Positions 13,456 through 14,903 of a stretch of 14,903 nt of DNA are shown piece after piece (position 1 is the stretch's first letter; each line of letters opens with the position of its first letter). Made by a program: the position numbers and the translations under genes. The notes beneath the pieces were generated by a model, which ran no database searches, was not told the DNA's origin, and saw only the letters and a program-made list of their open reading frames with translations. This stretch comes from Patescibacteria group bacterium. Its GTDB lineage: Bacteria; Patescibacteriota; Patescibacteriia; UBA2591; UBA6264. The stretch covers positions 1 to 14,903 of the forward strand of contig JAHIMV010000071.1 in the NCBI GenBank assembly GCA_018896315.1, written 5' to 3'.

Positions 13456-13493
13456 CTATTAAATTTGTTTTGCAACTATTTAACGAGATAAAG

Positions 13494-13539
13494 TTTTCCA
13501 CAGGGACACAATTGACAAATTACTTAAATGCTGTAAATT
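13494..13539 (+). promoter_or_regulatory. Possible promoter resembling the shared module
   Basis: TTTTCCACA (13494-13502), TTGACA (13512-13517) and TAAATT (13534-13539, 16-nt spacing). The upstream box and -35 resemble copies 1-3, but the intervening bases differ and no ATG lies 58 nt downstream. Confidence 0.5.
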
Positions 13540-13545
13540 ATATTC

Positions 13546-13637
13546 ATAGTGTCAACCTGCAATGGATCTGCTAGTTATTAGATGAACTAGAATTCGTTCA
13601 AAAATCTTGTTCTCGTAACGAGATTTTTGATTTTTAT
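13546..13637 (+). ncRNA. Candidate short non-coding transcript ending in a strong terminator
   Basis: Downstream of the possible promoter are a 6-bp hairpin, CTAGTT/AACTAG (13571-13590), and a 14-bp hairpin, TCAAAAATCTTGTT/AACGAGATTTTTGA (13598-13630, loop CTCGT, one T.G), followed by TTTTTAT. No start-to-stop frame of note lies between. The last hairpin could also serve the minus-strand gene at 13649, so a purely terminator role is possible. Confidence 0.4.
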
Positions 13638-13648
13638 AACCCGATTCC

Positions 13649-13891
13649 TTATTTTTTATTTTTAACACAAGGACTCAACGCTTTTAACAAATCCTTTGTT
13701 TTAATTATCACTCCAATCTTATTTAATTCTTTTCTAAATTTTCCATAACCCCAACTTCTACCTCGTCTCTGAATTATACATACACAATCCTTATCCCATT
13801 CCCATACTTGAAGCCGACCACAATTTCTCCCATCGGGACATTGGCAAGGTGAACTAAATATTAATTTTAATTTATTCTTCTTGTCTTTCAT
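13649..13891 (-). CDS. Small basic Cys-containing protein, unknown
   Basis: 80 residues with a lysine-rich start, then SSPCQCPDGRNCGRLQVWEW (14-33), DKDCVCIIQRRGRSWGYGKF and a basic tail with a last Cys at 75. Cysteines at 16, 18, 24, 36 and 38 are spaced as CxC-x5-C-x11-CxC, which could bind zinc or an Fe-S cluster; this is inference. Trp and Tyr around RRGRSWGYG look conserved rather than random. It runs opposite to the cassette genes around it and has no recognised partner. A weak AT-rich leader and no clear promoter lie upstream. I do not recognise the family. Confidence 0.5.
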   Translation of the reverse strand: MKDKKNKLKLIFSSPCQCPDGRNCGRLQVWEWDKDCVCIIQRRGRSWGYGKFRKELNKIGVIIKTKDLLKALSPCVKNKK

Positions 13892-13945
13892 AAAATCAAA
13901 ATTTTAATTAAAATCATACTAATCAATTTATAAAGAGTACCCCCT

Positions 13946-13975
13946 AACAGCACCTTTTAAAGAGCTGTTTTTTTT
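13946..13975 (+). terminator. Terminator-like hairpin (shared core, copy 4)
   Basis: AACAGC (13946-13951) pairs with GCTGTT (13964-13969) around ACCTTTTAAAGA, then a run of T. It keeps the CTTTTAAAGAGCTGTTTT core, but the left arm is displaced by an inserted AC. No plus-strand gene precedes it directly, so it may mark the end of a lost cassette. Confidence 0.7.
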
Positions 13976-13985
13976 GTTTTATTCC

Positions 13986-14014
13986 ACTTCGTTCAGGTCT
14001 GACCTGAACGAAGT
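13986..14014. repeat. Perfect 13-bp hairpin, AGGT-CTG-ACCT core
   Basis: ACTTCGTTCAGGT (13986-13998) and ACCTGAACGAAGT (14002-14014) pair fully around CTG. It is the longest perfect member of the AGGT-NNN-ACCT group. The remaining spacer to 14063 holds the broken GACGTTAGTAGT hairpin copy and no coding signal. Confidence 0.88.
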
Positions 14015-14063
14015 TGGAAGACTTTTTATTCGCCGATGCCGAGTGACGTTAGTAGTTTTTTCA

Positions 14064-14163
14064 CTATGGAGGTCCGACCTCCATGGATTTCTCCAAACGA
14101 AAACCGCTAAAACGCAGTAAGAAAGCGGGTAATCAAGCAGGGGCGCTGTCCCCTTTTGAAGAC
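14064..14163. repeat. 100-bp dispersed repeat, copy B
   Basis: Counterpart of 12076-12175. In this copy the hairpin ATGGAGGT/ACCTCCAT (14066-14073, 14077-14084, loop CCG) is perfect. It interrupts a GTTAGTA-class hairpin on its left, suggesting insertion. Confidence 0.92.
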
Positions 14164-14170
14164 ACACTCT

Positions 14171-14195
14171 ATGTGCGAGGTCGAACCTCGTACAT
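14171..14195. repeat. 11-bp hairpin, AGGT-CGA-ACCT core
   Basis: ATGTGCGAGGT (14171-14181) and ACCTCGTACAT (14185-14195), one G.T pair, loop CGA. It lies 13 bp beyond the 3' end of the transposase gene and shares its inner CGAGGTCGAACCTCG with the hairpin inside that gene. Confidence 0.87.
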
Positions 14196-14208
14196 TGCCA
14201 CAATAAAT

Positions 14209-14903
14209 TTAATCTATTGTCAAAGATTTTGATTCTTTTAAAAATTTATTTGATATCGCTTTATCAAATATTATTCCCTTAATAATTCCCTTAAATTCTT
14301 CCGGCCCACCGATGATTCCTCTTAAAAACTCCTGATTAATTATTGAAGGAAAGTTTTTTTTACCAACATAATCAAGATAGCTTGACCAACGATAATTCTC
14401 TAAAAATTCTATCGCCCTTCGCGGATTTTTAATTCCATTTTCTTTCCAGCCAGGTTCTATTAAATCAATTGGGTTTAAGTGCTGATAGTTAGGCAAAACG
14501 ATAGTTTGAGATTCTCCTTTGACTAAAACGCTTTTAAATTTTCCCTGAAAAATACTCCCTGAATGCTTATATTTTGCATTGAAAAACATACTTTCAGCCG
14601 TACCCAATTTTTGCATAAATTTAGAAATACCATTATCAACCCTTTGTCGAAGAAAAATATGATAATGATTCGGCATTAAACAAAAAGTAAAAATATCAAC
14701 TAATAGTTCTCTCTTCAACCTACGAGGTCGAACCTCGTAGGTAAGATCCACTCTTTGTCTAAATTCAGCTGATAAAGGTTGGTCATCATTTAAAACATAA
14801 AGGTAATGGATAAAACGCAAAAAATCGCCATCATCGATAAAAATATCACGTTTTTCAACGCCCCGATTAAAAATATGATAATATTCTCCTGTAATAAAAG
14901 TTA
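14209..14903 (-). CDS. REP-associated tyrosine transposase (RAYT, Y1/HUH), 5' partial
   Basis: The frame is open to the right edge. The only in-frame initiator-like codon inside the window, near 14820, is an internal TTG, so the true start lies outside. Upstream residues GEYYHIFNRGVEKRDIFIDD are the classic N-terminus of Y1_Tnp/COG1943 proteins. Numbering from the TTG: CLMPNHYHIFL holds the HUH histidines H52 and H54, then FMQKLGTAESMFFNAKYKHS (69-88), GSIFQGKFKS, and NYQHLNP with the likely catalytic Y112, then NYRWSSYLDY. RAYTs nick single-stranded DNA at REP-like hairpins. All catalytic positions remain, so it may be active. The canonical Tyr-x-x-Tyr in 'GTxYxxYFN' is E-x-x-F here. A hairpin of the local repeat family lies inside the gene. 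Confidence 0.88.
   Translation of the reverse strand, partial: TFITGEYYHIFNRGVEKRDIFIDDGDFLRFIHYLYVLNDDQPLSAEFRQRVDLTYEVRPRRLKRELLVDIFTFCLMPNHYHIFLRQRVDNGISKFMQKLGTAESMFFNAKYKHSGSIFQGKFKSVLVKGESQTIVLPNYQHLNPIDLIEPGWKENGIKNPRRAIEFLENYRWSSYLDYVGKKNFPSIINQEFLRGIIGGPEEFKGIIKGIIFDKAISNKFLKESKSLTID
14718..14742. repeat. Perfect 11-bp hairpin inside the transposase gene
   Basis: ACCTACGAGGT (14718-14728) and ACCTCGTAGGT (14732-14742), loop CGA. On the coding strand it reads as part of LTYEVRPRRL, in the loop before the HUH strand. It shares its CGAGGTCGAACCTCG centre with the hairpin at 14171-14195. Confidence 0.9.

Noticed and set aside
10118..13502. TTTCCACA boxes as DnaA boxes / replication origin
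   Set aside because: Each sits at a nearly fixed distance (15-17 nt) upstream of a -35 box and no cluster or origin genes occur. A promoter-linked role is more likely.
13979..14203. 74-codon minus-strand open frame
   Set aside because: It is composed of the 100-bp repeat and hairpins. The same peptide stretch appears in the frame through 12076-12175, so it reflects repeat DNA, not a gene.
9739..14208. Classical integron
   Set aside because: Cassette-like order is suggestive, but no tyrosine integrase, attI or canonical attC (RYYYAAC...GTTRRRY) pairs were recognised in the window.

Overview
The window is AT-rich DNA with small, tightly packed genes. Almost no Shine-Dalgarno sequences are visible, and TGA is used as an ordinary stop. 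It carries polymer-glycosylation membrane enzymes, many short toxin-antitoxin genes, an ISNCY-type transposase scrap and an 'EYYHIFNRG'-type REP-associated transposase. This mix suggests a Candidate Phyla Radiation (Patescibacteria) genome, probably Parcubacteria-like. That placement is inferred from gene style; no marker gene is present.

Region 1 (1-7943, all minus strand) is a surface-polysaccharide or glycoprotein glycosylation operon. In transcription order it holds a large YfhO/PTPS-related membrane protein, a GT-C mannosyltransferase-like protein ending in an NPCBM carbohydrate-binding domain, an NAD-dependent sugar epimerase, and a DPM1/ArnC-like GT2. A broken stretch follows (a GT2 5' fragment joined to a SAM-methyltransferase remnant), then a GT39-like membrane glycosyltransferase, then the start of a second GT2 that leaves the window. 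Neighbouring intact genes abut or overlap, which suggests one transcript. A 98-bp perfect direct repeat (1-98 and 2293-2390) brackets the GT39 block. Recombination between the copies would remove GT39 and rebuild an intact GT2.

Region 2 (8172-9738, minus) holds an AbiEii-type nucleotidyltransferase toxin overlapping its small upstream partner, and a membrane-anchored extracytoplasmic protein of unknown function.

Region 3 (9739-14208) is an accessory array. On the plus strand are hicB-hicA, an orphan hicB-like antitoxin, an antitoxin/RelE-type pair, a Phd-like antitoxin with a frameshifted RelE toxin, a tRNA-like RNA and a possible small RNA. On the minus strand are a small Cys-containing protein gene and an ISNCY transposase scrap. 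Three antitoxin genes share one promoter module with identical geometry (the TTGACA box starts exactly 58 nt before the ATG). Four units end in the same terminator core (CTTTTAAAGAGCTG plus a T run). The spaces between them hold many perfect or near-perfect hairpins whose stems differ but stay complementary. Many have 3-nt loops, and several share an AGGT-NNN-ACCT core.

Region 4 (14209-14903, minus) is a REP-associated (Y1/HUH) transposase that runs off the right edge. Its own coding sequence contains one of these hairpins in frame. The simplest reading is a REP/RAYT-like system seeding structured repeats among toxin-antitoxin cassettes. The link between the transposase and the hairpins is inference.
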